Of a stretch of DNA of 64,000 nt, positions 11,182 through 21,492 are shown one piece after another. This DNA is from Viola odorata (lineage: Eukaryota > Streptophyta > Magnoliopsida > Malpighiales > Violaceae): the NCBI GenBank assembly GCA_963691705.1, contig OY829539.1, forward strand, positions 56,332,327-56,396,326. The letters run 5' to 3'. The notes under the pieces are model-generated. The model saw nothing but the letters and a program-made list of their open reading frames with translations, was not told the origin of the DNA and made no database searches. A program made the translations under genes and the position numbers. Each line of letters opens with the position of its first letter. Position 1 is the first letter of the stretch.

Positions 11182-13140
11182 CCCTCCAGCATCACAACAA
11201 CAACTGGAGTTCTTATTTTTAACAAGTCCCTTCTAACAATCTCCGACGAAGATAATGTGGTGTAGAAATAGGAAGAAGATTAGAGCATATGCGATCACAT
11301 TATTAATTTTCTAAGAAGATATGAGCATGATTATAACTGTATGTGTATTCTTCATTTCAATAATACAAAAAGAATTATTAAATTCAATTCATCGTGTGGT
11401 TTCCATTGCCTTTTTAAAGTAATCCTACAATCCTAGATTGGTATTCACAAAACTGGATAATCCTAGCTTTCCTTCTTTTGTATTTTCTTTTTTATTTTAA
11501 TGAGTTAAAACTGTATTTGGTTCATAAGGCTAAAAAAATCTTTGATGATGAATGTTCTTTTGTTAGATTGACTCTAAACAGGATTGTAAGTAGTTAATCG
11601 CTTTATTATCAATAAAATATTTTATTTTTGGTAAAAGAAGGTACTTTAACTTTTATTGTTAATTCTTTAATTTTTTAAAGGTTGCAATTTTAATTTTCAT
11701 AATAGTTAAATAATGATTAAAAAAATATATAAAATTAGAGAAAAATAAAATAAATAAGGTAGGGCCTACAATAATGAAAAATGGTTAAAAAAATCTTTTG
11801 CTATTTTTGAGTTTCTCCAATCTTTTCAGTCACATAGACCATATCATATTTGTTACATTTTTTTTCAAAATTTTATAAGATATGAACCTTTTTTTATTAT
11901 ATATTGAGTATATTTTAACCAGTAGAAATGTCAAAATTATACCTTTTAAAAATTATATGACTGACCTTGTAAGTTTTCGAAATATAGAGATCGAAGTTGA
12001 AAATTTTAGAAATTATATGGTTTTTTTTTTAGCTTACCTTATAAAAAATAACATAACTTTTCAGTATAGTCTACAATCATTAAGTACATTTTCTGAAGTT
12101 AGAGTTAACGATGTAATATTTTGCACACTTTGAACAGATGCGCATATAATCTACGTGAGAATACAACAATGGACTAGAGGGGGTGAATATGTCTAATTCA
12201 CTACTTAATCTAACAGTAAATAAGAGAGTACCTTGGATAGTTGTTTATAGTAATTCTCTTTTTCAATTAGAGGTACATCCACTCCTTAAGGATTTAGGAT
12301 TTGCAGTATCCATTATTAAGGTTTGCTAAGAATTCACAACTTAACCAACTACAACACTTTCTTTTCTTGTCTCTGATGTTACTTTGCCACCTGCGGACAA
12401 CTGTTCAAATTATTTACTCATAAAATTTAGGGAAAAAAAATGAATTCAACTCTCACTGAATCATGCCTCTGACATCATCATGATTACGATAACAAGTCCA
12501 GTAACTAGAAGGTAATCTTGCTAACTAGTTAGATGCACAGATACTGAATAAGGGCAGTGCAACAAAGTGAAATCAATAAATAGCTCATGAACACTACTAA
12601 AAGTGGCATCAGGAGAAAAACTCATGCCTATCAAAAAAAGAACCAAAAAAATCATTGATTTTGAAGTTTCCATAAAACATTTTGAACCAGCAAGATGAGT
12701 GATTATCTTAATCAGAGACGGCGCGCCCTCGTGAGCAGTTGTCATGTTCAACACATGAATAAGGGCAGAAACAGAACAGAAACTTTAGCAACCCAACAGT
12801 CAATGCAATGCATAGTCAATTTGAATGTCTTCCCCATTTGCACCAAGCTCATGCATCATCATTCCGTTTAAGGCAACAAAAATAAAGTTCAATTTACACC
12901 TAAAACAACAAAATCCCATAGTATTTTGCAGCATACTCTTTTCTGCAGGGCAATTATTGTCTAAACTACTAAATCAAAGTCAAACCATAGCAAATGAACC
13001 TTGAACTATTAAACTAAGGCAATCAAGTATCAACATCATATAATTCTGTCTCATACTAAGTAAATTGAGATAACTTACTTAAGCTAATGATGTTAGATTA
13101 AAAGGGTTTAGAAACATTTATTATAAGTACAACAACACAA
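11182..13140. other. Intergenic DNA, no gene recognised; 3' flank of the GRX-like gene
   Basis: The frames 11882-12133 (plus) and 12521-12754 (minus) show no domain or codon pattern of a real gene. TTTATT at 13117-13122 is AATAAA on the minus strand, about 25 bases beyond the stop of the GRX-like gene, and may be its poly(A) signal. Confidence 0.5.
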
Positions 13141-13146
13141 AATGTA

Positions 13147-14127
13147 TCAGCTACAAATTGGGCATAGAACTAAACCATTCTCATTACAATCAGGGCATCT
13201 TACCACCACTGTTTGTCCTTGCTTCTGTCCCGCTGCCGCGACCACCACCTCCTCCGCAACCTTCTCCTTCACCACCATCACCATCTTACAACTCCCATTA
13301 CAGGAAAAACACGGCAAGAACCTTACATCTCCGCACCCTTCACACATATCCCCTGCTTTCTTCTTTGGCATACCTTCTAATAACTCCCCCATCCATCCTT
13401 CCTCAACAATACTCATCACTTCCTCAACCCCACCCACATACCTTCCTTTAACAAACACGCGCGGCGGCACGGTTTCGTCCTTCTCTTTCCCTCTCGTCAA
13501 ATCCTTCAATTCCTCTCTAAACCCAACATCCATGGACACATCTCTCTCGCAGACCAAAACCCCAAACCCTTCAATCGCTGCGCGAACCACATTGCACGAT
13601 TCGAATGTCTTCCTTATCCCTCTCAAGGTTGTTGTGTAGATCACAACTTTGGCTTCCCCATTGGGTGGGCACAGCCTCTCAAATTTCTCCATTAAATGCG
13701 CATTTGGGTTGGGTTTTTGGGGTTCTGGGGTGAAATTGGGGTTTGAATTTTCTTTATTGGACGGGAAGATTTTAGGCTCTTTGGGGAGAAGCGGGGAGAA
13801 GCGGAAGCTGTCCGCGTCAAGACCGGACATGAGTTCCCAAGAATTGATGATTTCTGGTTTCGGAGGGTCGGAGGAGGAGCGGAGGGGTTTGGGTTCGGAC
13901 CAGAGGGATTTGTGGTCGGAAAGCGAGGAGGGGAAGATGGATCCGAGGGTGAAGCGAGCGGGTGGGGTGGGAGGAGTGGTGGCCGACGACGGCGGCGGTG
14001 GTGGGTCAAGATTGAGGAGACCGTAAGTGGTGGAGGTTAGGGAAACAATGTGGTGACTCAGAGCTGAGCTGCCGAGTTGAGTGAACTCGTCCTCGTTGTT
14101 TAGAAGATTGGAGGATACACAGCCCAT
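13147..14127 (-). CDS. Glutaredoxin-like protein with C-terminal CxxC knuckle
   Basis: This is an intronless gene for 326 residues. The open frame extends upstream to 14259, but I choose the Met at 14127 because it gives MGCVSS, an N-myristoylation motif with an adjacent palmitoylatable Cys, as in relatives such as the Arabidopsis At3g28850/At5g39865 group; the 44 extra codons upstream look like leader. Residues 1-155 are low-complexity, rich in Pro and Ser. A glutaredoxin fold follows at about 159-255 (KVVIYTTTLRGIRKTFESC, then VPPRVFVKGRYVGG with the glutathione-site TVP-like Pro and GG). The usual CxxC/CxxS active site is absent, with TTLRGIRKTFESC in its place, so classical disulfide chemistry is unlikely. 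The C-terminus holds CEGC (262-265), CFSC (273-276), CPDC (311-314) and CPIC (322-325), a likely zinc knuckle. Membrane anchoring is inferred from the N-terminus; the substrate is unknown. Confidence 0.88.
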   Translation of the reverse strand: MGCVSSNLLNNEDEFTQLGSSALSHHIVSLTSTTYGLLNLDPPPPPSSATTPPTPPARFTLGSIFPSSLSDHKSLWSEPKPLRSSSDPPKPEIINSWELMSGLDADSFRFSPLLPKEPKIFPSNKENSNPNFTPEPQKPNPNAHLMEKFERLCPPNGEAKVVIYTTTLRGIRKTFESCNVVRAAIEGFGVLVCERDVSMDVGFREELKDLTRGKEKDETVPPRVFVKGRYVGGVEEVMSIVEEGWMGELLEGMPKKKAGDMCEGCGDVRFLPCFSCNGSCKMVMVVKEKVAEEVVVAAAGQKQGQTVVVRCPDCNENGLVLCPICS

Positions 14128-14708
14128 GACGGCGACGATGGTTGCAGTTTTTTTTATTTCAGCTGCTGATTCCGATACCAGCTGTGCAGTGTAAGCTGTA
14201 GTAAGCAAGAACTGAAGACTGAAGAGGGATGAACGGGACAAATGAGAAGAGAAAAGCACAAACCTATTAAGGAAAGATACAGGCCAAGGCCATCATCTCC
14301 TTTTTGGAAGTGAGATTTGAAAATTATAATGATAAAATAATAATAATACTACTGTTAATTACTTTGGGTGGACGTGGACTCTTCTATTTAACATTTAAGA
14401 AATTACATCCATATTTAAATCAGATATCAAATTTGGGTCTTTTTAATTTTGAACCTGAAAAATGATGAGAATTTTGCTGAAAGATTTATTAATTTTTTGG
14501 AGTACTACCACTAATGTTGGTGTTTATCAAAATTTGAAATGTTTGCGGTGGGGACGAGTGAGCGGGCCGCACGAGCTTTGGGCGCTAAAATATAATCAAA
14601 TTAATTGGAACTTGGAAGGAGACGCTTCATATAGGGTTTGTTAATTGAGCGATACGTCACCGTTTCACGCAACTCAAGGAGATTTCACGTGAGTCAAAAA
14701 AGAGCAAC
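14128..14708. other. 5' leader of the GRX-like gene and intergenic DNA
   Basis: The open frame runs 132 bases upstream of the chosen start, to 14259, so an extended N-terminus cannot be fully excluded. The promoter on the minus strand should lie at 14260-14500. No other gene is seen; the 60-codon frame 14462-14644 has no support. Confidence 0.4.
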
Positions 14709-14804
14709 TTAGGCCCCGTTTACTTCGCAGAATTTTCAGTTTAAAAATTTGCTGTTTTTCTAAAATTTGTTGTTTTTCTAAAATTTGTAAATAGAATTTT
14801 CAAA

Positions 14805-14935
14805 CTGGAAATCGCGTTTACTTCGTCACTTTTCCTGATTTGAAAAACTGGAAAACCTGTTTACTTCGTCACTTTTCCTGATCTGAAAACTGGAAAACCT
14901 GTTTACTTCGTCACTTTTCCAAATTATTGCAAAAC
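14805..14935. repeat. Short tandem repeat, about 45 bp, three copies
   Basis: GTTTACTTCGTCACTTTTCC occurs at about 14815, 14860 and 14905, with TGAAAA-CTGGAAAACC between the copies. It lies in the left subterminal part of the 14712-16509 element and resembles its terminal repeat (GTTTACTTCGC), so it may have grown by duplication of the transposon end. Confidence 0.8.
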
Positions 14936-15461
14936 CAAAAACAATTTTGTTCCAACAACTTGAATTTTCTCATTAAAAAAATCATGTTATTATTTCCTTC
15001 TATTTGCAAAGATTAACAAACTAATAAATATATTTGTAGGAAAAAATTGACACTTATTATAATTGAAAAATCTAAAATTGATCATTAATCTACTAATATT
15101 CCATTACATATAAATATAGTAATTCATGTTTCTACATGAAAATAAAAAACGTATAAAATAGTCTTATTGTTCAATATGTAAATATAAAAACAGATGATAT
15201 TCTAATGATTATTATGATGAGCCCATAATTTATTATTATGATTATTAAGATTGGAAATATTATTGTTATTATTATTGTAATTTATTATTATGATTATTCT
15301 AATTTATTATTGTTCATTACATAATTATTATTATTATTATGTAAATATATTCTAATATATTATTATGATTAACTAGATTGGAAATCTAGCTTTAAATAAA
15401 TCTTTTCCTTTTCCTTCTTTCTTTCCTCGGCCCGAAAGGCCCACCACCTTTGCTCATCCCT

Positions 15462-15497
15462 GACCTTGGGTCGCCGGAGCCACCGGCGACCAAGGTC
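15462..15497. repeat. GC-rich hairpin
   Basis: GACCTTGGGTCGCCGG and CCGGCGACCAAGGTC form a stem of about 15 pairs with one bulged base and a 5-base loop (AGCCA). It stands out in AT-rich DNA inside the Harbinger-type element. No function is apparent. Confidence 0.6.
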
Positions 15498-15847
15498 GGG
15501 TCAATTTCAGTTTATCAAAATTCCGAGACGACCAAAATATTCGTAAAATTAATGTCGATCCACCCGTTCGAACCAAAAATCTGATTACTCAACACACAAG
15601 ATTTAATTTTAAAAATACAGTAATTTGACAAATTAATTCAAAACATGAAATTGGAGCAAACCATTAATCAATTTACGAAATTGAAAGCATGTAATTAATC
15701 TAGAGATTAAAGACTAAATATTTCACAACAGATTGATCATCAATTTGTTCTAAAATGCAAGCAATTGAATTAAGTAGAAAATGGACATAAAAAATTATTT
15801 GTTCTAAATTTACCATTGTGCCATTATAATTAATTTGGTACAAGTTA

Positions 15848-15924
15848 CTCCTCCTCCTCCTCCTCCTCCTCCTCCTCCTCCTCCTCCTCCTCCTCCTCCT
15901 CCTCCTCCTCCTCCTCCTCCTCCT
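15848..15924. repeat. (CTC)n trinucleotide microsatellite, about 25 units
   Basis: This is an uninterrupted CTC/CCT tract of about 77 bases. It produces artefactual poly-Pro and poly-Arg frames in both directions. It abuts the TIC22-like fragment. Confidence 0.97.
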
Positions 15925-15926
15925 GT

Positions 15927-16190
15927 TCAACTTGTTCGACTTGTTCGACTTTTGGTTGCAGAAGCTCCTATGGCTGATTTTGTTCTTCTTGCAATGGACT
16001 TGGTTCCATCAGGGTCGGAGATGAGGACGAACTCGTTGTTAGAGTTGCTGACTGTGTAAACAGCGGTGCCTACAAGCGATTTCGCCACGTCGTTGGAGCT
16101 CAGAGTTGCGGCAGAGGGGGAGGCGGGATTAGGCGGAGAGAGGGACGCGAAGGGTGGAGGGTGGAGGGCGGAGGTGGCAACTGCTAGCAC
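15927..16190 (-). pseudogene. TIC22-like gene fragment captured by a Harbinger-type element
   Basis: The 87-codon frame starts with a Ser/Ala/Pro-rich stretch like part of a transit peptide. Then come SSNDVAKSLVGTAVYTVSNS (residues 31-50) and NNEFVLISDPDGTKSI (51-66). From memory this closely resembles the N-terminal part of the mature chloroplast import component TIC22, where VYTVSNSNNEFVL and SDPDG-KSI are conserved. After KSI the similarity stops and runs into unrelated basic sequence and the CTC tract, so about three quarters of TIC22 is missing. No intron signal marks the break. TIC22 works in the chloroplast intermembrane space during protein import; this fragment cannot. The TIC22 call is from motif memory, not a search. 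Confidence 0.6.
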
Positions 16191-16512
16191 GAGACCGTGT
16201 TGCGATGGAGAAGAAGAAGGAACGCAGCGTGAGGAGATGAGGGCAAAATTGGGTTTTAAAAAGATTTATTAATCACTCAAACTGAAAACGCGTGTTTTCA
16301 GTTTGAGAAAGTGAAGGCAAAAAAATTTAGAAAAATAGAGAACAACTTTCAGGCGTTTTCAAAATTTGTTCCATCATTTTTCAAATAGAGTATTTTTGTT
16401 TTCGTTTTCAAACTGAAAAAACGGCCAAGTAAACACGATTTCCATTTTTCACATCAGTTTTCAGAAAAATGGAGAATTTTCGGGAGAATTCTGCGAAGTA
16501 AACGGGGCCTTA

Positions 16513-19500
16513 ATGTTTGGTTAAGCCCCTTTTTCTTTTTTTCTTTTCACGACGAAACGTACGGTGGATTACAAAGGTGGGCCGGGCCTGGCCCGGGTCA
16601 CAAATTCCCCAAATTTTAATCATTGACCGCAATAAAAAGAGCCCGAGAGACTCGGACCTAGTTTTGGTGAAATTGAGCATGAGGTAGGATAGTCTGGGCT
16701 TCGGTTAGTGTTTCTGTTTTTTCCTCTTTTTTTCAATTGATAACCGCAGGTAAAGAGAATTAAACCTGGTTAGAAGTTATTTTGGACTTTTATTGTATGG
16801 GCTGAATTAACTGTTTTGAACTAAGCAAGGAAACCGGACTGGAAGGTTGAATGGATAAGGCAAAAAGTTCAAAATTTAGAGGTTTAAATAAAATCGAACC
16901 AGGGATGAATATTTTTATATTATATTTAAACTCAATTTTTTTTGAAAATGTAAAAGAAATTATTAAATTTAGCAGGACATTATTAATTTTTAAGTTGATT
17001 TCCAAATCATAAAAACTAATTTGGCATTTCATAAAGCTAGTGACATAATTTATAAACTCAAAAACAAGAGAAAATAAAGAATAAAAATAGTTTTTAATTG
17101 AAATAAATAAGAAAATGTGAAAATGAATTACATACTCCAGAGGTTATTTAAGGAAGTTTTAGCTGATCTGAACGATTGATGATTACTAAATTTTGTCAAA
17201 AAATTTACACAAAATTTGAAATTGATCCGGCGGTTAGATCAAAACTTATACTTATTTAAAGTTTGATGTAAAAAAAATAAGAAACTATTTCACAGATGAA
17301 ACCGACCTTATCACGATTCAATTAAAATTCAGTTTTTGATCCAAAATCAGACTTGAAACCGACCGGTCTGGATCGATTTTCAAAACTTAGAACTAATAGT
17401 TGAGAATTGGGGTGTTTAAAAATTGGGGCACACTGAAATTTTTTGTTTATAGGGTTGTAATTTTGAAGGGAAAAAACCCAACTGAACCGTAAATGAAACT
17501 ATTTTAAAAAAATAAGATTATTTTGATACGCGTGTTACATGTGCGTAGTTCATGTATAAATTGTTTTACATGCGATATAAGAGTATTTATACAAGTTTTA
17601 AACATGAAGTATTTGAAATAAGGATACGACAAAATAAACATCAAGTATTTACCAACCATGTAATCTGTGAACGATAAGCGATGGAGATAGATACGATAAT
17701 ATAGAATTGGATATAATTGTGTATATTATTATTAATTCTCGGTTTGAATATTTTTAACTTAATAATGTATTTATTTTAGTTGTGCGCGTATTATTAATAA
17801 AAACCCTAAACTTATTTGCTATAAAAAATACCTAAAATATGATGAATAATAAAAGCATAAATTAAAAGAGTGAGATTAACAATTTTGATTGTGAGAAAAA
17901 TACCGCCCTAATAACTATAGGTGAATAGATTTTTCCAACATTATTGGAAGGAGGTAGAAACGATTGTTTGTGTTCGAAGGATGAGTCTAGTGGTTTTTAT
18001 ATCGGTGTGGTTCCGAAAACATCCAAGGATGTACTATTTGTTTGTTTATGCTAATTCATATTTATGGGATTTTTTTAGGGTTAATCCAGTTGAAAGCATT
18101 CAGGAAATCAGATTCACCCAATATATTTGAGTTTGAAGACGATAGTTCCAACATATTTGATAGTTCTATGAGAAGCTCTACGGCACCTATTATTCCCTTT
18201 TCTAATGGCTGCTACTTCAGCAAAGTTTGAGTCCGATCCACCGATATAACGCGAGCAAATTTGCACCTACAACTCGAAACCAACACCTATTTTCTAGCAG
18301 TTTATTGTCTGCATTTGACAATTAATGAATTATACATCTATTTTTTCCGATTATTATTAATAATAAATAAGCTGAAAAATAACTTCAGGACCTTAAATAA
18401 CGTAAAATTTAGAGGATGACAGGTCGTTTTCAATGCCCATTTTACGATAATACAAATACATTTGTTTCTGTCTAAATCATCCAAGGACCGAACTTGTATC
18501 AGTAGTTGTACTGAACTGATATTTGACTAATCAATAAAAGTTTTCTTTTATTAATTTAATTAGCTTCAATTCATCCCACCCCAACCCCATGCATGGTTAC
18601 TTACCACCGGCCACCGCTGCAACATGCCATTGAGACCATCACCATCACACGGATTCACAACATTATATATAAAAATATTTAACAATCTTTTTTGTCTATA
18701 TCTGTTCGAGTATACGGTAATTTGTATAGTATAGTTTTTCTCTACTATTTATACTCAAATTTAAAATTAGAATTGAAAAAGTATCACCAAATAAATTTTT
18801 TGTTCACTTAATTGCACTAGTTTCGTTTAAATAAGATGATAAAATTGCTTAGAAAAAAATGATAAAAATTCAAAAGCATCTTGTAAGAATGCAACGATTA
18901 ACATTTTTCATTTTACTTAATCATTTCGATTTTAGTTAAAATCTCAATTTCAAATACCTTCATCATAACCAAACAACTGAAAAATTTATAAATAAATATA
19001 TAAATACCGGGAAATACATTTGCAACCAAACAAACCATAAAATTTTAGAAATTATTGTATTATTAATTTATAATCGTGCCTTGTGTTTGTATCCATAGTA
19101 TTAACAACGATAACAACTAACGTAACGAGGATCAATAAATTATGGTATCGTAGTATACAATTGTAAAATTTAACATTCACGGTCGTCATGGCTACAACTA
19201 TGTTGCAAATTTTCAAAATTTTACTCTAATTTGCATTATTTCAACTTTAAAAAAAAAATAATGATACATTCCAATTTATTTATAAATAAATATTAAAACG
19301 TAATCATAGTTCCAAATTCACATGCATACTTTAGACATTTAGAATAAAATTAAGATTATTTGTACAGAAAATCCCAAAGTAATAGAAACAAAATTTACCC
19401 ATATTAGTTGTAATTATGCAGTCATTTTATTTTTAATTTAAGTCTCAAATTCGAATTTGAAAAATTAATAAAAATATTAGAATGTTGTAAACAAATTTTT

Positions 19501-19621
19501 TTTATACATATTTAGAAAAAACTTGTATGGATATAAAAACGTCAAATAATGGTCGTAATAATATAACATAATGGTATTAACCATTACTACCTTTACCAAC
19601 CGGCCTTTCACGTCGCTATTC
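16513..19621. other. Long AT-rich intergenic region, no gene recognised
   Basis: About 3 kb with no recognisable domain. Frames such as 16790-17032 (minus) and 17921-18230 (plus, two overlapping frames) show no known motif and no supporting splice pattern. I found no transposon ends here. Confidence 0.6.
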
Positions 19622-19889
19622 CTATTTCCAAACACGCTTGTTTGGACTTTGGATAGGAGGACTTGTAATAATTACGGGCGTGGGGTCAATGAAACTGAGA
19701 GACGGAAGGAGGCGAGGCGAGGCGACGTTGAGGACACGGGCATTTAATGAGGGGGGAGATGATGCCAAGACAAGTTTGCCCGAGGCAGGCTTTAATACTA
19801 AGTTAAGCCAAAAGAGAGAGAGGAGGTTGTACAAATTGCATTAATTGCGTGCTATCATTAATTAAACACGTCCCTCCTCCTCTTCCTCC

Positions 19890-20532
19890 TAGGTTAGCAA
19901 TAGATACCCATACTCGCATACCCGCCCATAATTATACTCGTAATTACCCATTTGAACGGGTAATTACAGGTATAATTTAATTGTGGGTATAATTGGGTAT
20001 GGTACTCGCACAACACCCGTAAAATATCCGCATTTTTTTCAACTTCCTGGAAGAATTTTTTTTTTTAGTTTTGTCTCTCTCCTCTTTCCTCTCTCTCATC
20101 TTTTTAATTTTGTTTCGTAATAAAAACTCAATATTCTTACTTAATACTTTGAACAAAATAAATTAAAAATTATAAAAACATAATCTTTATCTCAAGATGA
20201 GTAATTAGACATCCACTTTTCATATTTTTCTTAAATTTTTTATAAATGGATTTTATGGAATATAATGCTATAAAAAAATAATATAAAATAAAATAAAATT
20301 ATAGTAAATTTTTACTTAATTATAAAAAAATAAAATTTTGGTGAAATAATTTTATTAAGTTAAATAATAAATAAGTAAGTGTAATTGGATATCCATTACA
20401 TACTCAATTGGGTATTGAGTATATTGAATATGGATAATAATAGATATTTAGTTGCGGGTATGAATTGGATATTTATCCATACCCACCCATACCCGCTTTA
20501 ACATATCCATACCCGCCTAATTATCATCCCTA
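19890..20532. mobile_element. hAT-type MITE, 643 bp, with perfect 8-bp target duplication
   Basis: CTTCCTCC occurs immediately before (19882-19889) and after (20533-20540) the element. The ends are imperfect inverted repeats: TAGGTTAGCAATAG on the left and, on the minus strand, TAGGGATGATAATTAG from the right. The TAGGGATGGCAAT-like end and 8-bp duplication define a hAT element. Subterminal regions are dense in ATACCCGCC/GGGTATGG words, plausible transposase binding sites. The middle (about 20060-20260) resembles the middle of the Harbinger MITE 27087-27687 (ATCTTTATCTCAAGATGAGT against ATCTCCATCTCAAGATAAGT), hinting at an older nested insertion. No coding capacity. Confidence 0.9.
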
Positions 20533-20787
20533 CTTCCTCCCTCTTCGTTCATTCTTCATCGTCATCTAGTGCCGTAACGAAAGACCCATCGCTTTTCGCC
20601 AACAACACCACTAGTCCACTAAAGGAAATTAGATAATCCCCATTACCTTAATGAAAAGTCCACATCCCCCCTCCTTCAACTCAACCTCCACCAGCAGAAC
20701 AGAACAGATTTTACAAGACCGTATGAGGGTAGTCTAGTCATTTCGGTTTCATGGAGAAAGAATGTCCGTTCGCTCTAGTGTCCAAAT

Positions 20788-21199
20788 CATTGTTGTAAAA
20801 ACCGGACCGGCCCGGCCGGTTCGACCGGTCCGACCGGGGACCGGTGGCCTGACCGGTCCGGTTAACCCCCTAAAATCGGACTCTTGCTGACCCGGCAAAA
20901 ACCCGGGTGACCCGGCGGTTCAACCGGAGACCCGGTGACCCGGTGTCGGGTCAAACCGGGTCAAACCGGGTTGGCCACTCCTTTCCTTTAATCCCATTTC
21001 ATTAATTCATTTTTTTTTTGTGTTTTTAGTTTATAAGGTAATTAATTAAATTTTATATTTATAAAAATATATAAATAATATTATTAAATAGACCGGGTCG
21101 ATACTACCGGTTGAACCCGGTTGAATCCAGTTGAACCTTTGACCCTCTCGCCCTCTGACCTGCCCGGGTCAATGTCCCGAGCCGGGTTTTACAACCTTG
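20788..21199. mobile_element. hAT-type MITE, 412 bp, CCGG-rich, perfect 8-bp target duplication
   Basis: GTCCAAAT flanks the element on both sides (20780-20787 and 21200-21207). The left end CATTGTTGTAAAAACCGG pairs with CAAGGTTGTAAAACCCGG read on the minus strand from the right end. Subterminal DNA is packed with ACCGG/CCCGG words on both sides of an AT-rich core. It inserted about 300 bases upstream of the EAR-motif gene. No coding capacity. Confidence 0.92.
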
Positions 21200-21383
21200 G
21201 TCCAAATATAATCAATTCCTCTCGCACATTAAATGATGGGAGGGAGTAGTCCTTAATTGCGCCTAGCTTTGTTGAACGAGACTTTCTTGGTTTCTTGATT
21301 TTATTGACATTCTTGATTGATACAATCCATTTATTACTAGTTTCTTCCCCGACCACCATTTCCATTGAATTCCTGTCTACAGT

Positions 21384-21400
21384 TATATATTCCATATATA
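21384..21400 (+). promoter_or_regulatory. Candidate TATA region of the EAR-motif gene
   Basis: A TATATATTCCATATATA stretch lies about 95-110 bases before the start codon at 21493, with no upstream ATG in good context between. This spacing suits a plant core promoter with a short leader. It is only a sequence match in generally AT-rich DNA. Confidence 0.35.
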
Positions 21401-21492
21401 CATACTTACATACTACCTTTTCATTCCCTCTCTGGTTATAAGGACGAGAAAGAAAAATAAATAATTGAAGAAAGTTGTTTGATTAATTAGAG

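Larger units (their letters stand above)
14712..16509. mobile_element. PIF/Harbinger-type element, 1.8 kb, carrying a gene fragment
   Basis: The ends are perfect inverted repeats for at least 24 bases (GGCCCCGTTTACTTCGCAGA on the left; the same read on the minus strand from 16509). The flanks are TTA at 14709-14711 and 16510-16512, the 3-bp target duplication of Harbinger elements. No transposase is present. The left subterminal region holds a tandem repeat of about 45 bp containing TTTACTTCGTCACTTTTCC. A TIC22-like coding fragment lies at 15962-16190 on the minus strand, next to a long CTC microsatellite. The element is therefore a non-autonomous, probably gene-capturing ('Pack-TIR') transposon. 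Confidence 0.88.

Noticed and set aside
13158..14026. Frames overlapping the GRX-like gene in other phases
   Set aside because: Low-complexity Pro/Ser/Arg shadows without motifs.
14128..14259. A 44-residue N-terminal extension of the GRX-like protein
   Set aside because: The downstream MGCVSS start matches the family; the extension has no similarity I recognise. It is kept as an alternative.
15700..16059. Poly-Arg and poly-Pro open frames on both strands
   Set aside because: They are read-through of the CTC microsatellite at 15848-15924; no protein context on either side apart from the TIC22-like fragment.
17921..18230. Possible small gene with two overlapping frames
   Set aside because: No domain, AT-rich, and no splice pattern joining the two frames.
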